From NCBI GenBank assembly GCA_001464425.1, contig LNEK01000012.1, forward strand, positions 1-64,000: 64,000 nt of DNA, given 5' to 3'. The stretch comes from Alphaproteobacteria bacterium Ga0077535. GTDB taxonomy: Bacteria; Pseudomonadota; Alphaproteobacteria; Caulobacterales; Aquidulcibacteraceae. Under the pieces are notes generated by a model. The model ran no database searches. It saw only the letters and a program-made list of their open reading frames with translations, and was not told where the DNA came from. Shown here piece by piece: positions 25,420 through 35,638 of this stretch. Each line of letters starts with the position of its first letter. Positions within the stretch are counted from its first letter, which is position 1. A program made the position numbers and the translations under genes.

Positions 25420-25964
25420 GTCTTGTCCTTAGCGATGAGGGCCATCAGTTTTTTCAAGCCCCGATGGATGCTGATCTTCACGTCCGCTTCACTTACGCCC
25501 ATGCGGGCGGCCGCCTGCTTGGCGGTTAAGTCTTCAAGCTTGACCAGGCGGATTGATTGGCTCTGTTTTTCCGGCAGCGCCGAAAGCAGTGCCGCGATGT
25601 CGCGCGATGGATCGCCGGCGTCGGCGGCCTCCACCGCAAAGAGGTCAGCCACCGCGTCGATCGGGATGAACGACCGGGCGCTCGGGTGTTTGCGAAAATG
25701 GTCCACGAGCTTGTAGCGCGCGATGGCGTATAGCCATGCCCCGATTGGGCGCATTCGATCATAACTGCGCCGGTGGAGATGGATTGCAAGCAAAGTCTCC
25801 TGCACCAGATCCTCCACATGGGCGCGATCGCGCTCGACCAGCTTGCGATGGAAGAATGCGCGCAACAGTTTGCTCGCACCCAGCAGGAAGTGCTGATAGG
25901 CGCCGTCGTCGCCATCGAGCGCGCGGCACATTAGGTCCTGTAGGCGTTTTTCCCCGGCGCTCAC
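25416..25964 (-). CDS. ECF sigma factor, SigF/NrsF-associated type
   Basis: I choose the GTG at 25964 (182 residues, VSAGEKRLQDLM...), because the sequence from here aligns with the usual start of this group and a GGAAG stands before it; the open frame extends further upstream. Region 2 (HVEDLVQETLLAIHLHRRSYD, PIGAWLYAIARYKLVDHFRKH) and region 4 (LTAKQAAARMGVSEADVKISIHRGL) are intact. It overlaps the NrsF-like gene, so it should be membrane-sequestered until metal or redox stress. Confidence 0.88.
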   Translation of the reverse strand: MSAGEKRLQDLMCRALDGDDGAYQHFLLGASKLLRAFFHRKLVERDRAHVEDLVQETLLAIHLHRRSYDRMRPIGAWLYAIARYKLVDHFRKHPSARSFIPIDAVADLFAVEAADAGDPSRDIAALLSALPEKQSQSIRLVKLEDLTAKQAAARMGVSEADVKISIHRGLKKLMALIAKDKT

Positions 25965-26275
25965 GCTTGCTTCCGTTCCTCCCCACCGACCGGCGTTAGC
26001 GTCGCCTCGGCTCGATCGGCCCCGCGCGCTCGCCTCTGCATGCGCGCGTTTGATTGGCTCCGGAAGCATTGTCAGGGTTGCGAGCGTCAATGGAATACCC
26101 GTAGCGCGAATTCTCCGAGAGATATCTTCGCGGTCTCGCAGCGAAACGATACGCGTAGGAGCGAAACAGGTCCGCCCGGATGGCGCGGGTTTGTATCGAT
26201 TGTCGCTTCCGTCGCGAAGGATGAAGTGAAGGCGGGATCGATGAGCAATCCGCCGCCACAGCGAGGAGGAAGAGA

Positions 26276-26581
26276 ATGCGCACGATTTCATTGGTTCTCA
26301 TGGGCGCGGCCGCGCTTGCGCTCGCGCCCTTACCGGCATTTGCGCATCACAAGACCGGTCATCGTGACTTCTTTAGCCATACGGAACGGACAGAGACACC
26401 GCGGACTCACGGCAATCCGTGTGGCGGCGTCAGCAATAGCCCGCACGAACCCGGCGCGCGTCAGGCTCAGCAACAGCGTTGCCGTCAGTTGCGTGCCCAG
26501 TTGAACGAGCGACCGGACGATGCGGGGTTGCGCGCCGAATGCGATCGCCTGGCCCATGGCCTGACCGGCCGGCCCTGCTAG
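26276..26581 (+). CDS. Secreted hypothetical protein divergent from the sigF-like gene
   Basis: 101 residues with signal peptide (MRTISLVLMGAAALALAPLPAFA) preceded by a strong GAGGAGGAAGAG. The mature part starts HHKTGHRD, is His-rich at first and has three Cys (NPCGG, QRCRQ, AECDR). No family recognised. It lies divergently to the sigma/NrsF pair; membership in that sigma regulon is possible. Confidence 0.65.
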   Translation: MRTISLVLMGAAALALAPLPAFAHHKTGHRDFFSHTERTETPRTHGNPCGGVSNSPHEPGARQAQQQRCRQLRAQLNERPDDAGLRAECDRLAHGLTGRPC

Positions 26582-26585
26582 AGCG

Positions 26586-26617
26586 GCCTGCTGCGAGGGC
26601 TCTTACTCACAGCAGGC
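26586..26617 (+). terminator. Stem-loop after the secreted protein gene
   Basis: GCCTGCTG at 26586-26593 pairs with CAGCAGGC at 26610-26617 around a 16-nt loop, five bases after the stop codon. A T-rich stretch (GTTTTCCATACTTCT) follows about 13 bases later. A plausible terminator. Confidence 0.45.
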
Positions 26618-26760
26618 GCCGCGTTGATCAGTTTTCCATACTTCTCTGCTAAGAGCGCCTCATGAGCGGCTTTCGGCCCTCCGTTCGGCAATCGCCGTCT
26701 GTGCCTTCGCACGCGAAGCCTTGTGCCGAGGCGCACGCGGTCGAGGCCGCGCACGCTCGA

Positions 26761-27066
26761 TCATTGAGGTTGGGGCGCCGCTTCCGGTTCGTCGGGTTGA
26801 GGCGTCGCATCCGGTTCGCCAGTCTGCGCATCGGTTGGGCGGCATCCAGGGTGCGCCGCCGTCAGCATGGGGCGGTCTCCGCGCGGTCTGTGCATGTCGT
26901 GACTGGCCTCCTCATAAGGGCAGGTTTCCGGCGCCTCGCGCATGGCGCCATCCTCCATAGTGCGGCGGGGGCCGTGGCGATGGGTGTCGTTGGCCGCCGT
27001 AGTACAGCCGCCAAGCAGCAGCAAGCCGCCGATCGCCGTAGCCAGCGCGATGCGAGTGATGTTCAT
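26761..27066 (-). CDS. Small lipoprotein of unknown function
   Basis: 101 residues with a good lipobox (GGLLLLGGC, Cys21). The mature part has several His and Met (THRHGPRR, HDMHRPRGDRPM), four Cys in all and ends in a Pro/Glu-rich tail. It has no recognised domain. It precedes no other gene on its strand. Position between metal gene sets suggests envelope metal binding, inferred only. Confidence 0.6.
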   Translation of the reverse strand: MNITRIALATAIGGLLLLGGCTTAANDTHRHGPRRTMEDGAMREAPETCPYEEASHDMHRPRGDRPMLTAAHPGCRPTDAQTGEPDATPQPDEPEAAPQPQ

Positions 27067-27162
27067 GAGGGTTTCTCCTCCTTGAAGCGCACAAGCGCTT
27101 TCCCATGGACTACGTCGCGAGAGCCACTCACCCTGGCTCCGGCGGTGCGGCGCTGCGACGCA

Positions 27163-27187
27163 AGGGATGAGCCCGCCTCATGCGTAT
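27163..27187 (+). promoter_or_regulatory. Candidate ECF promoter of the Cus operon (AGGGAT-N13-GCGTAT)
   Basis: AGGGAT (27163-27168) and GCGTAT (27182-27187) separated by exactly 13 bp, 61 bp before the first gene of the operon. The same two boxes at the same distance precede cusF (38929), copA (43125) and the second cnrY-like gene (54101). See the finding on the shared promoter. Confidence 0.6.
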
Positions 27188-27247
27188 TGAGATCAGCGAC
27201 GGGGGAAGAGCATTGAGCGCGCCGGCAAACAGGAGTGTTGTCTCCAA

Positions 27248-27598
27248 ATGAGCCGCTTCTGGCTTTCCGTGCTTATGGTTATCGCACTCGGCTTCGGCGG
27301 GGTGGCGAACGCGATGGTGCGCGCGGATTGCCCGATGCTTGCTGCGGCGGAGGCTGGCGCTTTCAGCCACGATTGCTGCCCCGACAACGCGCCCGCGGCG
27401 CCCAGCGATCAGCCGTCCAAACAAATGTCAGACTGCGCCATGGCGATGGCGTGCCGAGCGGGTCCGGCGGTCGCGCCAGTCGAGGCGCGAGCATCAGCGC
27501 CAACAGCGCCAATAGAGTTGCGCGTCGCCCCGGTCCTGGAGCAACGCTTCCCATCAACAGCGCCAGACGACTTCTGGCGGCCGCCGCGAACCACCTGA
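27248..27598 (+). CDS. Small secreted HDCC-motif protein heading the cus operon
   Basis: 116 residues with a signal peptide (FWLSVLMVIALGFGGVANA). The mature part has a short Cys/Met-rich section: CPMLAAAEAG, HDCCPDNAP, SDCAMAMAC. The remainder is low complexity. No family recognised; Cys and Met spacing suggests Cu(I) binding. It begins the Cus-type operon in the same position as the HHCC protein (22114) of the czc operon. Confidence 0.65.
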   Translation: MSRFWLSVLMVIALGFGGVANAMVRADCPMLAAAEAGAFSHDCCPDNAPAAPSDQPSKQMSDCAMAMACRAGPAVAPVEARASAPTAPIELRVAPVLEQRFPSTAPDDFWRPPRTT

Positions 27599-27679
27599 CC
27601 CCGTACTTGCGCGCTTCGGGCGCCGCGCTCTCGCGCGCCCGCGCGCTTCTCGTCAGCAGGGATTAGGAGCACTTCGCCC

Positions 27680-28900
27680 ATGCGCGCCTTTTGGCTGGCG
27701 TGCTGCGTCATCGGCATAAGTCCGGTCGCACATGCCCAAGACATAAGTTTCGCCGACGCGCTCGCGCGCGCGGCTCAATCGCCGAGCGTTGAAGCGGGCA
27801 GGGCCGGCCGGCTCGCCGCCGACCGCGCTGTCGGTCCGGCTGGCCAATTGCCCGATCCGCAATTGGTGCTTGGACTGGAGAACGTGCCGGTCGAGGGGCC
27901 TGACGCCTATCGACTCGATCGCGACTTCATGACCATGCGTACGGTCGGCATCATGCAGGACATGCCTTCGGGCGCCGAGCGGCGCGCACGACGCCAGATG
28001 GCCGAGGCCGATGTCGTACGCGCTGACGCGATGCTGAGCGTTGCCGAACTGGAAGCGCGCCTGGGCGCAGCGCAAGCCTGGTTTGGCGTTTATTATGCTG
28101 AACGCCGAGTGGCGGCGCTGCAGTCGATCCAAACCGAAGCGACCGCGCTCGCGGCCGCCTCGCGCGCGCGCTTGGCGGCCGGCGCCGGCAGCGCAAATGA
28201 CACCATCGCTGCTGAAATCGACGCCGCCCGCACGCGCGACCGGCTCGCCGACGCCGAGGCGGCGCTTGCTGGCGCACGCGCTGAGCTTCAGCGTTGGACA
28301 GGCGAGGACGCGATCACAGGCGCGGCGCCGGCGTTTCATGTCAATGGCGACGACCTTCGCGCCCAGCTGGCCGCCCATCCGGTGCTGGCGGCGTTTGATG
28401 CAGAGGAAACCGCAAGCGAAGCGGGCCTCGACATGGCGCGCGCCGAGCGCGCCCCGGATTGGTCCCTATCGCTTATGTATCAAAACCGCGAACGCGATTT
28501 CGGCGACATGGCGTCGGTGGAAGTCCGCATTGGCCTTCCTTTGTTTCAAGCCTGGCGGCAGGGGCCTTTGATCGAGTCGCGGCGCGCCGATCAAAGGCGC
28601 GCCCAAGGCGAGCGCGCCGCAGCCTTGCGCGCTCAGCGCGCCGCGCTTGAGACGGCGCTTGCTCAATACGCGGCGCTGGACGCCAATCTGACGCGCAGTC
28701 GCGACACGCGCCTGCCCCTGGCGCGTCAGCGCGCCCTTGCAGTGCAGGGAAGCTTCGCGGCGGGCGCAGCGAGTGCGGCCGACGTGATCGCCGCGCGCCG
28801 CGAGGCGAGCGAGGCCGAACTCGAACTGATCGATCTGGAAGAACGCCGCGCCCTCATCGGCGCGGCGCTGACGCTGCCCTATGCGGAGAACGCGCCATGA
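27680..28900 (+). CDS. cusC: TolC-family outer membrane protein of the Cus system
   Basis: 406 residues with signal peptide and the paired OEP repeats (LADRAVGPAGQLPDPQLVLGLENVP in part; AEETASEAGLDMARAERAPDW-like second repeat). Outer membrane channel for the copper/silver pump. It overlaps the adaptor gene by 4 bp. Confidence 0.88.
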   Translation: MRAFWLACCVIGISPVAHAQDISFADALARAAQSPSVEAGRAGRLAADRAVGPAGQLPDPQLVLGLENVPVEGPDAYRLDRDFMTMRTVGIMQDMPSGAERRARRQMAEADVVRADAMLSVAELEARLGAAQAWFGVYYAERRVAALQSIQTEATALAAASRARLAAGAGSANDTIAAEIDAARTRDRLADAEAALAGARAELQRWTGEDAITGAAPAFHVNGDDLRAQLAAHPVLAAFDAEETASEAGLDMARAERAPDWSLSLMYQNRERDFGDMASVEVRIGLPLFQAWRQGPLIESRRADQRRAQGERAAALRAQRAALETALAQYAALDANLTRSRDTRLPLARQRALAVQGSFAAGAASAADVIAARREASEAELELIDLEERRALIGAALTLPYAENAP

Positions 28901-30378
28901 CCGAAGCGCAGAAGCCTATGTTCAATACGCGCCGCGCGGGGCTGTTGGGCGCAATCATCGCCGGCGCCTTGGCGATCGGCGCGGGCGGCTATTGGCTGGG
29001 CATGAGCCGCGGCCCCGCCGGCGCTGAGGCCGAAGCCGGCCGCGAGATCGCCTATTGGTACGATCCGATGCTGCCCAACGAGCGTTATCCGGGCCCTGGC
29101 AGATCGTCGATGGGGATGGAACTCATCCCACGCTACGCCGACGAGGTCTCAAGTGATGCGAGCGTGCGCATCGAACCTGGCGTCGTTCAGAACCTCGGCG
29201 TGCGACTGGCTGCGGTCGAACGCGCGCCGCTGTCGCGTAACGTGCGCGCGGCCGGGGTGCTTGCCTTTAGCGAACGCAATCAGGCTGTCGTACAGGCGCG
29301 CGCCGCGGGCTTTGTCGAGCGCGGATACGGCCGCGCTGTCGGCGATGTTGTCGCCGCGGGCGCGCCGATCGTTGATGTGCGCGTGCCCGAATGGACGGCC
29401 GCGCAAGCGGAATATCTGGCGCTGCGTCAAGCTGGAGGCGACTTGGCGCAAGCGGCGCGCCAGCGTCTTGCGATGCTGGGCATGCCGACTTCGCTGATCG
29501 AGCGCATTGAACGCGACGGGCGCCCGCGTCCGGTCACGACGATCACCGCCCCTGTCGCCGGCGCCATTACCGCGCTCGACATTCGCCCAGGCATGACGAT
29601 CATGCAGGGCGCGCCGCTGGCGACCATCAACGCCATGTCGCCGGTGTGGCTCATCGTGTCCTTGCCGCAGGCGGATGCGGGTGTCGCCGAACGGGGTGGA
29701 CGCGTCGTGGCGCGCGTGCCGGCCTATCCCGGCGAAAGCTTTGCTGGCCGCATCGAGACCGTGTTGCCGTCCGCGGACGCGGCGACGCGCACGATTGAAG
29801 TGCGGATTGCGCTCTCCAATGAGGACATGCGCCTGCGGCCGGGAATGACAGCAGAAGTTGAACTCGCACCCGCGCGCACCGAGACGGCGCTTATGGTTCC
29901 TGCTGAAGCTCTCATTCAAACTGGGCGGCGCACCGTCGTGATCGTCGCGCTCGAAGACAATCGCTTTGCCCCGACCGAGGTTGAGCCCGGCCGCCGCGCC
30001 GGCGATCGCATCGAAATTCGCAGCGGCCTCACCGAAGGCCAGCGTGTCGTCGCCTCGGGGCAGTTTCTGATCGATTCCGAAGCTAGCCTCTCGGGCGCGC
30101 TTGAACGTCTGGAGACATCGGCGCCGGCGCAAACGCCGCAAGCGACCGCGACCCATGAAGCCCAAGGCCGCATCACCGCGCTCGACGGCGCCAGCATCTC
30201 TATCGCCCACGGCGCGGTCACGAGCCTCAATTGGCCCGCCATGACTATGCAATTTCGATTGCAGGAACCGACGCTGGGGCGCGGCCTCGAAGTAGGCGAC
30301 GCCGTCAGCTTCCGCTTTCGCCAAGACGGTCAAGCTTACATCGTCACGGAGATTGCAAAGACCGGAGCGCGCCCATGA
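28897..30378 (+). CDS. cusB: CusB-type adaptor with fused C-terminal CusF domain
   Basis: 493 residues. After one N-terminal membrane anchor comes a heavy-metal-binding segment of the YHCPMHP type but in changed form ([20 protein letters not shown]), then the usual adaptor domains. The last 75 residues ([20 protein letters not shown], then [11 protein letters not shown]) are a CusF domain, whose W and two Met plus His bind Cu(I)/Ag(I). In E. coli CusF is a separate protein, so here the chaperone is tethered to the pump. Its stop overlaps the cusA start (ATGA). Confidence 0.9.
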   Translation: MTEAQKPMFNTRRAGLLGAIIAGALAIGAGGYWLGMSRGPAGAEAEAGREIAYWYDPMLPNERYPGPGRSSMGMELIPRYADEVSSDASVRIEPGVVQNLGVRLAAVERAPLSRNVRAAGVLAFSERNQAVVQARAAGFVERGYGRAVGDVVAAGAPIVDVRVPEWTAAQAEYLALRQAGGDLAQAARQRLAMLGMPTSLIERIERDGRPRPVTTITAPVAGAITALDIRPGMTIMQGAPLATINAMSPVWLIVSLPQADAGVAERGGRVVARVPAYPGESFAGRIETVLPSADAATRTIEVRIALSNEDMRLRPGMTAEVELAPARTETALMVPAEALIQTGRRTVVIVALEDNRFAPTEVEPGRRAGDRIEIRSGLTEGQRVVASGQFLIDSEASLSGALERLETSAPAQTPQATATHEAQGRITALDGASISIAHGAVTSLNWPAMTMQFRLQEPTLGRGLEVGDAVSFRFRQDGQAYIVTEIAKTGARP

Positions 30379-33300
30379 TCGCCGCGATCATCCGCTGGTC
30401 GGTCGCCAACCGCTTTTTGGTCGTCCTCGCCGCGCTTGCGCTCGCGGCCGCAGGCGCGCTGGCGATCCGTTCGACGCCTGTCGATGCGCTGCCGGATCTT
30501 TCGGACGTGCAAGTCGTCATTCGTACAACCTACCCAGGACAAGCGCCTCAGATCGTCGAGGATCAGGTCACCTATCCCCTGACGACAACGATGTTGTCGG
30601 TCCCGGGCGCGCGCACAGTCAGAGGCTATTCGTTTTTCGGCGACAGTTTCGTCTACATCATCTTCGAGGAGGGGACCGATCTCTATTGGGCGCGCTCGCG
30701 CGTGCTTGAGTATTTGAACCAAGTGCAAGGCCGGCTGCCGCCCAATGCGCGCTCTTCGCTGGGTCCGGACGCCACTGGCGTCGGTTGGGTCTTCCAATAT
30801 GCGCTGGTCGATCGCAGCGGCGCCCACGACCTTTCGCAATTGCGCTCAATCCAAGACTGGTTCTTGCGCTTCGAATTGAAGAGCGTGCCGGGGGTCGCCG
30901 AGGTCGCCTCGATCGGGGGCATGGTGCGCCAATATCAAATCGTGCTCGATCCTGAGCGCATGGCGTCCTACGGCGTCTCGCAACAGCAGATCGCCGAGGC
31001 GGTGCGCGCGGCCAATGGTGAAACCGGCGGCGCCGTCGTCGAAATGGCCGAAGCAGAGCACATGGTGCGCGCGAGCGGCTATCTGCGCACGCTCGAAGAT
31101 TTCGACGCCATCCCCCTTGGCGTCAGCGCCAGCGGGGTTCCTGTGCGCCTCTCGGATGTCGCCTGGGTCCAGCTCGGTCCTGAGATGCGCCGCGGCATCA
31201 CTGAACTCAATGGTGAAGGAGAAGTGGCCGGCGGCGTCGTTGTCATCCGCGCCGGGGAAAATGCGCGCGCCGTTATCGAGGCGGTGCGCCAACGTATCGA
31301 CGAGCTAAGCGCGAGCTTGCCCGAGGGGGTTGAGATCGTCACCACGTACGACCGCTCGACATTGATCGATCGGGCGATCGAAAATTTGACTGGGAAACTG
31401 GCCGAGGAATTCATCGTCGTCGCGCTCGTTTGCGCGCTCTTTCTCTTTCACCTGCGTTCGGCCCTGGTGGCGATCGTCACCTTGCCGCTTGGCGTCGGCG
31501 CCGCCTTCCTGATCATGCGCGTTCAAGGCGTCGACGCCAACATCATGTCGCTTTCCGGCATCGCTATCGCCGTCGGCGCCATGGTGGACGCCGCCATCGT
31601 GATGATCGAGAACGCCCACAAAAAGCTCGAGCGCTGGCGTGAGGACCACGGCGGCGAAATGCCCAAAGGCGACGATCATTGGCGCGTCATCACTGAAGCC
31701 TCGATCGAAGTCGGGCCGGCGCTCTTTTTCAGTTTGCTGATCATTACGCTTTCGTTCCTTCCGGTGTTCACGCTGCAGGCGCAGGAAGGGAGATTGTTTG
31801 CCCCGCTCGCCTTCACCAAAACCTACGCCATGGCCGCCTCCGCTGCGCTGGCGGTGACCCTTATCCCGGTGCTGATGGGTTTTTGGATACGCGGCAGGAT
31901 CCCCCATGAGGACGCCAATCCGCTCAATCGCTGGCTGGCTGCGCTCTACCAGCCTGCAATCGACTTCACGCTGAAGCAGCCGAAGCTTGTCCTGGCGGTG
32001 GCCCTTGCCGCGTTCGCCACCACCGCGTGGCCATTGCTGCGCGTGGGCGGCGAATTCATGCCGATGATGTACGAGGGCGATCTTCTCTACATGCCGACCG
32101 CGTTGCCCGGATTGTCGGCGGGGCAAGCGTCGCAGCTGCTGCAGCAGACCGATCGTATGATCATGACGGTCCCCGAAGTCGAGAGCGTCTTCGGCAAGGC
32201 GGGACGCGCTGAAACGGCGACCGATCCGGCCCCGCTTGAAATGTTTGAGACCACGATCCGGCTGCGGCCGCGATCAGAGTGGCGCGCTGGGATGACGCCC
32301 GAGCGGCTCATCGAGGAATTGGATCAGGCGGTGCGGGTGCCGGGCCTCACCAATGTGTGGGTGCCGCCAATCCGAAATCGCATCGACATGCTAGCGACCG
32401 GGGTCAAAAGTCCTATCGGCGTCAAAGTGAGCGGCGCCGATCTCGCCAGCATCGATCAGGCCGCCCAGCTCATCGAGCGCGCAGCGCGGGGCGTGCCTGG
32501 CGTCTCTTCGGCGGTGGCTGAACGCATATCGGGCGGGCGCTATGTCAACGTCGATATCGACCGCTTTGCGGCCGCCCGCTACGGGCTCAACATTGATGAC
32601 GTGCAGACCGTCGTCGCTGGCGCTATTGGCGGGGAGAATATCGGCGAGGTCATCGCGGGGCGCGCGCGCTACCCGATCAACTTGCGTTACCCGCGCGAAG
32701 TGCGCGACACGCTTGATCGCCTGGTTGCGCTCCCGATCATAACAGAGACTGGACTTCGACTGACGCTTGGCGAAGTCGCGCGAATCGAAATTGCCGACGG
32801 GCCGGCCATGATCCGAAGCGAGAACGGACGCTTGTCCGCCTTCGTCTACGTCGATGTGCGCGGGCGCGATCTCGCCTCGGTGGTGAGCGATCTCCAGCGC
32901 GCGGTGAGCGAACAGCAGCTGCCAGCCGGCGTCAGCGTCGCTTATTCCGGCCAGTTCGAGTATCTCGCGCGCGCGGCGGCGCGGCTCGCCCTTGTCGGAC
33001 CGGTGACCATCGCCATCATATTCCTGTTGCTCTATTTCACATTCCACCGTTTGGACGAGGCGCTGATCGTGATGGCGAGCCTGCCGTTTGCGCTGACCGG
33101 CGGCATATGGCTGGTGTACGCGCTGGGCTACGATTTCTCCGTCGCAGTCGCTGTCGGCTTCATCGCGCTTGCGGGGCTTGCAGCGGAGTTTGGCGTCGTG
33201 ATGTTGCTTTATCTGAGGAATGCGCTGAACGAACGTATTGAGCGGGGAGCGACGTTGACGCCCTCGCTCATCGCGGATGCGGTTCGCGAGGGCGCGCTTC

Positions 33301-33551
33301 TGCGCTTGCGGCCGAAAGCCATGACGGTCGCGGTCATTCTCGCGGGGCTGCTGCCCATTCTCTGGACCGGGGGGGCAGGCGCTGAAGTCATGCGCCGGAT
33401 CGCGGCGCCGCTCGTCGGCGGCATGCTAACGGCGCCGCTTTTGTCGTTGTTTGTCATCCCGGCCGCCTATCTGATGGTACGCCGCCGGAGCTTGGCGAAG
33501 GCCGACGTTGCACTTAGGTCAGACCGATTGGCCGTTGGCACAGGAGAGTAA
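30375..33551 (+). CDS. cusA: CusA-type copper/silver efflux RND transporter
   Basis: 1058 residues from the ATG at 30375, which overlaps the adaptor stop; the longer open frame upstream is rejected. Helix 4 reads [20 protein letters not shown] near residues 395-412; this form, with MVDAA and MIEN, marks the Cu/Ag (HME-4) group. It exports monovalent copper or silver through the CusC channel. A CusF-like gene follows after two bases. Confidence 0.93.
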   Translation: MIAAIIRWSVANRFLVVLAALALAAAGALAIRSTPVDALPDLSDVQVVIRTTYPGQAPQIVEDQVTYPLTTTMLSVPGARTVRGYSFFGDSFVYIIFEEGTDLYWARSRVLEYLNQVQGRLPPNARSSLGPDATGVGWVFQYALVDRSGAHDLSQLRSIQDWFLRFELKSVPGVAEVASIGGMVRQYQIVLDPERMASYGVSQQQIAEAVRAANGETGGAVVEMAEAEHMVRASGYLRTLEDFDAIPLGVSASGVPVRLSDVAWVQLGPEMRRGITELNGEGEVAGGVVVIRAGENARAVIEAVRQRIDELSASLPEGVEIVTTYDRSTLIDRAIENLTGKLAEEFIVVALVCALFLFHLRSALVAIVTLPLGVGAAFLIMRVQGVDANIMSLSGIAIAVGAMVDAAIVMIENAHKKLERWREDHGGEMPKGDDHWRVITEASIEVGPALFFSLLIITLSFLPVFTLQAQEGRLFAPLAFTKTYAMAASAALAVTLIPVLMGFWIRGRIPHEDANPLNRWLAALYQPAIDFTLKQPKLVLAVALAAFATTAWPLLRVGGEFMPMMYEGDLLYMPTALPGLSAGQASQLLQQTDRMIMTVPEVESVFGKAGRAETATDPAPLEMFETTIRLRPRSEWRAGMTPERLIEELDQAVRVPGLTNVWVPPIRNRIDMLATGVKSPIGVKVSGADLASIDQAAQLIERAARGVPGVSSAVAERISGGRYVNVDIDRFAAARYGLNIDDVQTVVAGAIGGENIGEVIAGRARYPINLRYPREVRDTLDRLVALPIITETGLRLTLGEVARIEIADGPAMIRSENGRLSAFVYVDVRGRDLASVVSDLQRAVSEQQLPAGVSVAYSGQFEYLARAAARLALVGPVTIAIIFLLLYFTFHRLDEALIVMASLPFALTGGIWLVYALGYDFSVAVAVGFIALAGLAAEFGVVMLLYLRNALNERIERGATLTPSLIADAVREGALLRLRPKAMTVAVILAGLLPILWTGGAGAEVMRRIAAPLVGGMLTAPLLSLFVIPAAYLMVRRRSLAKADVALRSDRLAVGTGE

Positions 33552-33553
33552 TC

Positions 33554-33901
33554 ATGCAGAGATCAATCGCGCTCGCCCTCGCGCTCGCCGCCTGTTCGCC
33601 GCCGGCCGGTCAAGCGCCCAAGCAAGATGCGGAGGCCATTAGCGCGAGCGAGACCACGCCCGCACCGGAGGCCGCGGGCGCCATACGTGCGACCGGCACG
33701 GTCACAGCGATCGATGCATCTGCCGGCACGGTAACGCTCGATCACGAGGCAATCGCTGCGATCGGCTGGCCCGCCATGGCGATGCAATTCACCGCAGAAG
33801 ATCACGCCATCCTGCAAGGGGTCAATGTCGGCGACCGGGTGTCGTTCGAATTGAAAAGTGCGTCTGAGCCTCAGGTCGTCATCGCAGTGCAACGGCAGTA
33901 A
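33554..33901 (+). CDS. CusF-like periplasmic copper-binding lipoprotein
   Basis: 115 residues starting with a short lipoprotein signal (ALALALAACS, Cys14). The C-terminal 75 residues are a CusF domain (TGTVTAIDASAGTVTLDHEA, GWPAMAMQFTA) with the W, M, M and H ligands present. It would hand Cu(I) to the CusBA pump. It is the last gene of the cus operon and the second CusF domain of that operon, since CusB also carries one. Confidence 0.88.
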   Translation: MQRSIALALALAACSPPAGQAPKQDAEAISASETTPAPEAAGAIRATGTVTAIDASAGTVTLDHEAIAAIGWPAMAMQFTAEDHAILQGVNVGDRVSFELKSASEPQVVIAVQRQ

Positions 33902-34178
33902 GTGCTTACTGCGTCGCCTGCCAGCAGGTCTCAGTTCACTTGGCTGTTCTCTTGGCTGCGCAGGTGCTGCCAACCCGCGTGGATCGGCGCGAAAGCGAAG
34001 TCTTCCCAGCCGGAAGCGCCTTCTTATGCGCAAGCCCAATTCGATCTTGGCGGCGCGCGCCCCGCGCAGCGGCGACTCTTGTCGTCAGGATGCGCGGGGC
34101 CTCGCGCTTCAGAGAGGCCGCTTCTCCCAGCGAGTTGAGCCCGGCGGACGGGCGATCGGATGAGGTCGATGCTTGAGC

Positions 34179-34793
34179 TTAAGCCGCGAGCAAGCGTTCA
34201 AGCTCCGCGATTTCACGGCTCTGTTTCTCGGCCGCGCGGCGCGCCAGTGTCGCGACTTCGGGATTGCCGCCTTGAGCGATGACCAACTCCGCCATTTGAG
34301 CGCCGCCGCGATGATGGGCGATCATCATGCGCAGCCAAGTCTCGCTGGGACTAGCGCCTTGAGCGGCCATCATCTGGTCGTTCATTGTCCGCTCGGCGTC
34401 GGCGAAAGCGGTGGCGGCGCCTGAACCGCTGACGCCGGCTGAGAGCAGGCGTTCGAGTTCTTGCATATCGCGGCGTTGGTCCTCGGCGGTCGTGCGAGCC
34501 TTCTCGATGATGGCGCTATCGCCGCCTTGGGCGATGAAGGCCTCGCTCATGGTGATGGCGCCGCGGTGATGCTCGATCATCTTACGCACCCAGGTTTCAG
34601 CGGCGTTCTCCCCCTGGACGCCCGCCATTGCCTGCTGCATTTGCATATGGGCTTGCATCATCGGCCCAGCCGTCTGGGTCGCGGGACCGGCGCTCTCAGT
34701 TCCGGCGGTATCGCTAGCGTCGTTGCTCGCGCTCTGCCCGCAGGCGGCGACAAGCGCAGTCGCTGCTGCAAGAATCATGGATCTTGGCGTCAT
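34179..34793 (-). CDS. DUF305 lipoprotein with two tandem domains
   Basis: 204 residues from MTPRSMILAAATALVAAC (lipobox at Cys18); the 14 extra upstream codons are rejected. It has two DUF305 domains, each with the HH motif: WVRKMIEHHRGAITM and WLRMMIAHHRGGAQM, plus a Met-rich linker (MMQAHMQMQQAM). DUF305 proteins are ferritin-like four-helix proteins found with copper genes. Probably an envelope metal-binding protein. Confidence 0.85.
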   Translation of the reverse strand: MTPRSMILAAATALVAACGQSASNDASDTAGTESAGPATQTAGPMMQAHMQMQQAMAGVQGENAAETWVRKMIEHHRGAITMSEAFIAQGGDSAIIEKARTTAEDQRRDMQELERLLSAGVSGSGAATAFADAERTMNDQMMAAQGASPSETWLRMMIAHHRGGAQMAELVIAQGGNPEVATLARRAAEKQSREIAELERLLAA

Positions 34794-34831
34794 GAAGGTC
34801 TTCCTTTTCGAATGATGGCAGGGGCCGTTGG

Positions 34832-35242
34832 TCAATGGCGGGTGTCGATCGATGCTGCCGCTTCACGGCACGCAACTTCGCAGCGGCGGCAAGATTCTGC
34901 GCAAATCCGGCAATGTTCGTGCATCTCGGCGTGGCGCTCGCACTCCTCGGCGCAAACCCGGCAGGCTTCTTCGCAAGCTTTAATCGTGGCGACGATGACG
35001 CTTTCATTGGTGCCGGTGCGGCGCGAGGCGACGTGGCCTGTCGCGGTGCAAATGTCCGCGCAATCAAGATTGAGCCTGATGCATTGACGCAGTTCGAGCA
35101 CCATCTGCTCGCCAAGACAGGCGTCAGCGCAGACGGTGCAGGCCTGCGCGCAGTCAAAACATTCCTCAATGCAACGGATGAGCGCGTCGTTGGTCGAGCC
35201 CCTCACCTGCGGATGGGCGCTGATCATTTCATGAGCGTGCAT
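34832..35242 (-). CDS. Copper storage protein Csp family (Cys-rich four-helix bundle)
   Basis: 136 residues from the ATG at 35242. The sequence is [12 protein letters not shown], then a four-helix bundle lined with Cys in CxxxC and CxxC spacings ([19 protein letters not shown] and [15 protein letters not shown]). I count 18 Cys. Csp proteins bind many Cu(I) ions along the bundle core. No signal peptide is visible, so it should be a cytosolic (Csp3-like) store. Confidence 0.88.
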   Translation of the reverse strand: MHAHEMISAHPQVRGSTNDALIRCIEECFDCAQACTVCADACLGEQMVLELRQCIRLNLDCADICTATGHVASRRTGTNESVIVATIKACEEACRVCAEECERHAEMHEHCRICAESCRRCEVACREAAASIDTRH

Positions 35243-35638
35243 AATGTCTTCCTCTCTCTCTTTAGGTGATGAGAGCCAACGCGCGAAAAGCGCTTTGGAT
35301 GCCGGAAGATAGAAAAAATCGGGCGGCGCGCTCGATATGCGACAGGCGGCCCTAGTGTTATACGCGGCGAAGTCGCCAATCACGCAAACGGTGCGCCCCT
35401 CAAGGATTTTTCGTAGGGCTTTTGGGCATGCTCGCTTAACATGAGTTGGAGACGCGCGCCTGCGCATTCTGGCCCCGCGCCTTCCGCCCGCCGCCGTCGC
35501 TCAACCACGCCCCAGCCCCCAGCGCCGACGGCGGGTCGGCGCGGCCCTCGCTTCGCAAGCGAAGAAACGAAGACACGAGGGCGCGGGAACGCTGCATGCG
35601 ACCGGTCGTTGAAAAGCGTTGGAACCAAGGACACTGGG
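35243..35638. other. 396-bp gap without a supported gene
   Basis: No ORF here has codon use or similarity I trust. It contains a pyrimidine run at 35249-35263 next to the csp start and a box pair CGTGAT-N13-GCGTAT on the minus strand (35384-35360), resembling but not matching the shared metal promoter and 118 bp from the csp gene. Confidence 0.5.

Noticed and set aside
25965-26275. SigF-type promoter (GTAACC...CGAA) before the sigma/NrsF pair
   Set aside because: I searched both strands by eye and found no convincing pair of boxes.
26662-27216. 184-residue plus-strand ORF
   Set aside because: Antisense to a lipoprotein gene with a good lipobox; Arg-rich and without domain features.
30231-30374. 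Upstream extension of cusA
   Set aside because: It overlaps the CusF domain of cusB; the ATG at 30375 gives the standard CusA start and a 4-bp overlap.
35360-35384. CGTGAT-N13-GCGTAT before csp
   Set aside because: Spacing fits but the -35 lacks GGG and the site is 118 bp from the start; noted only in the gap entry.
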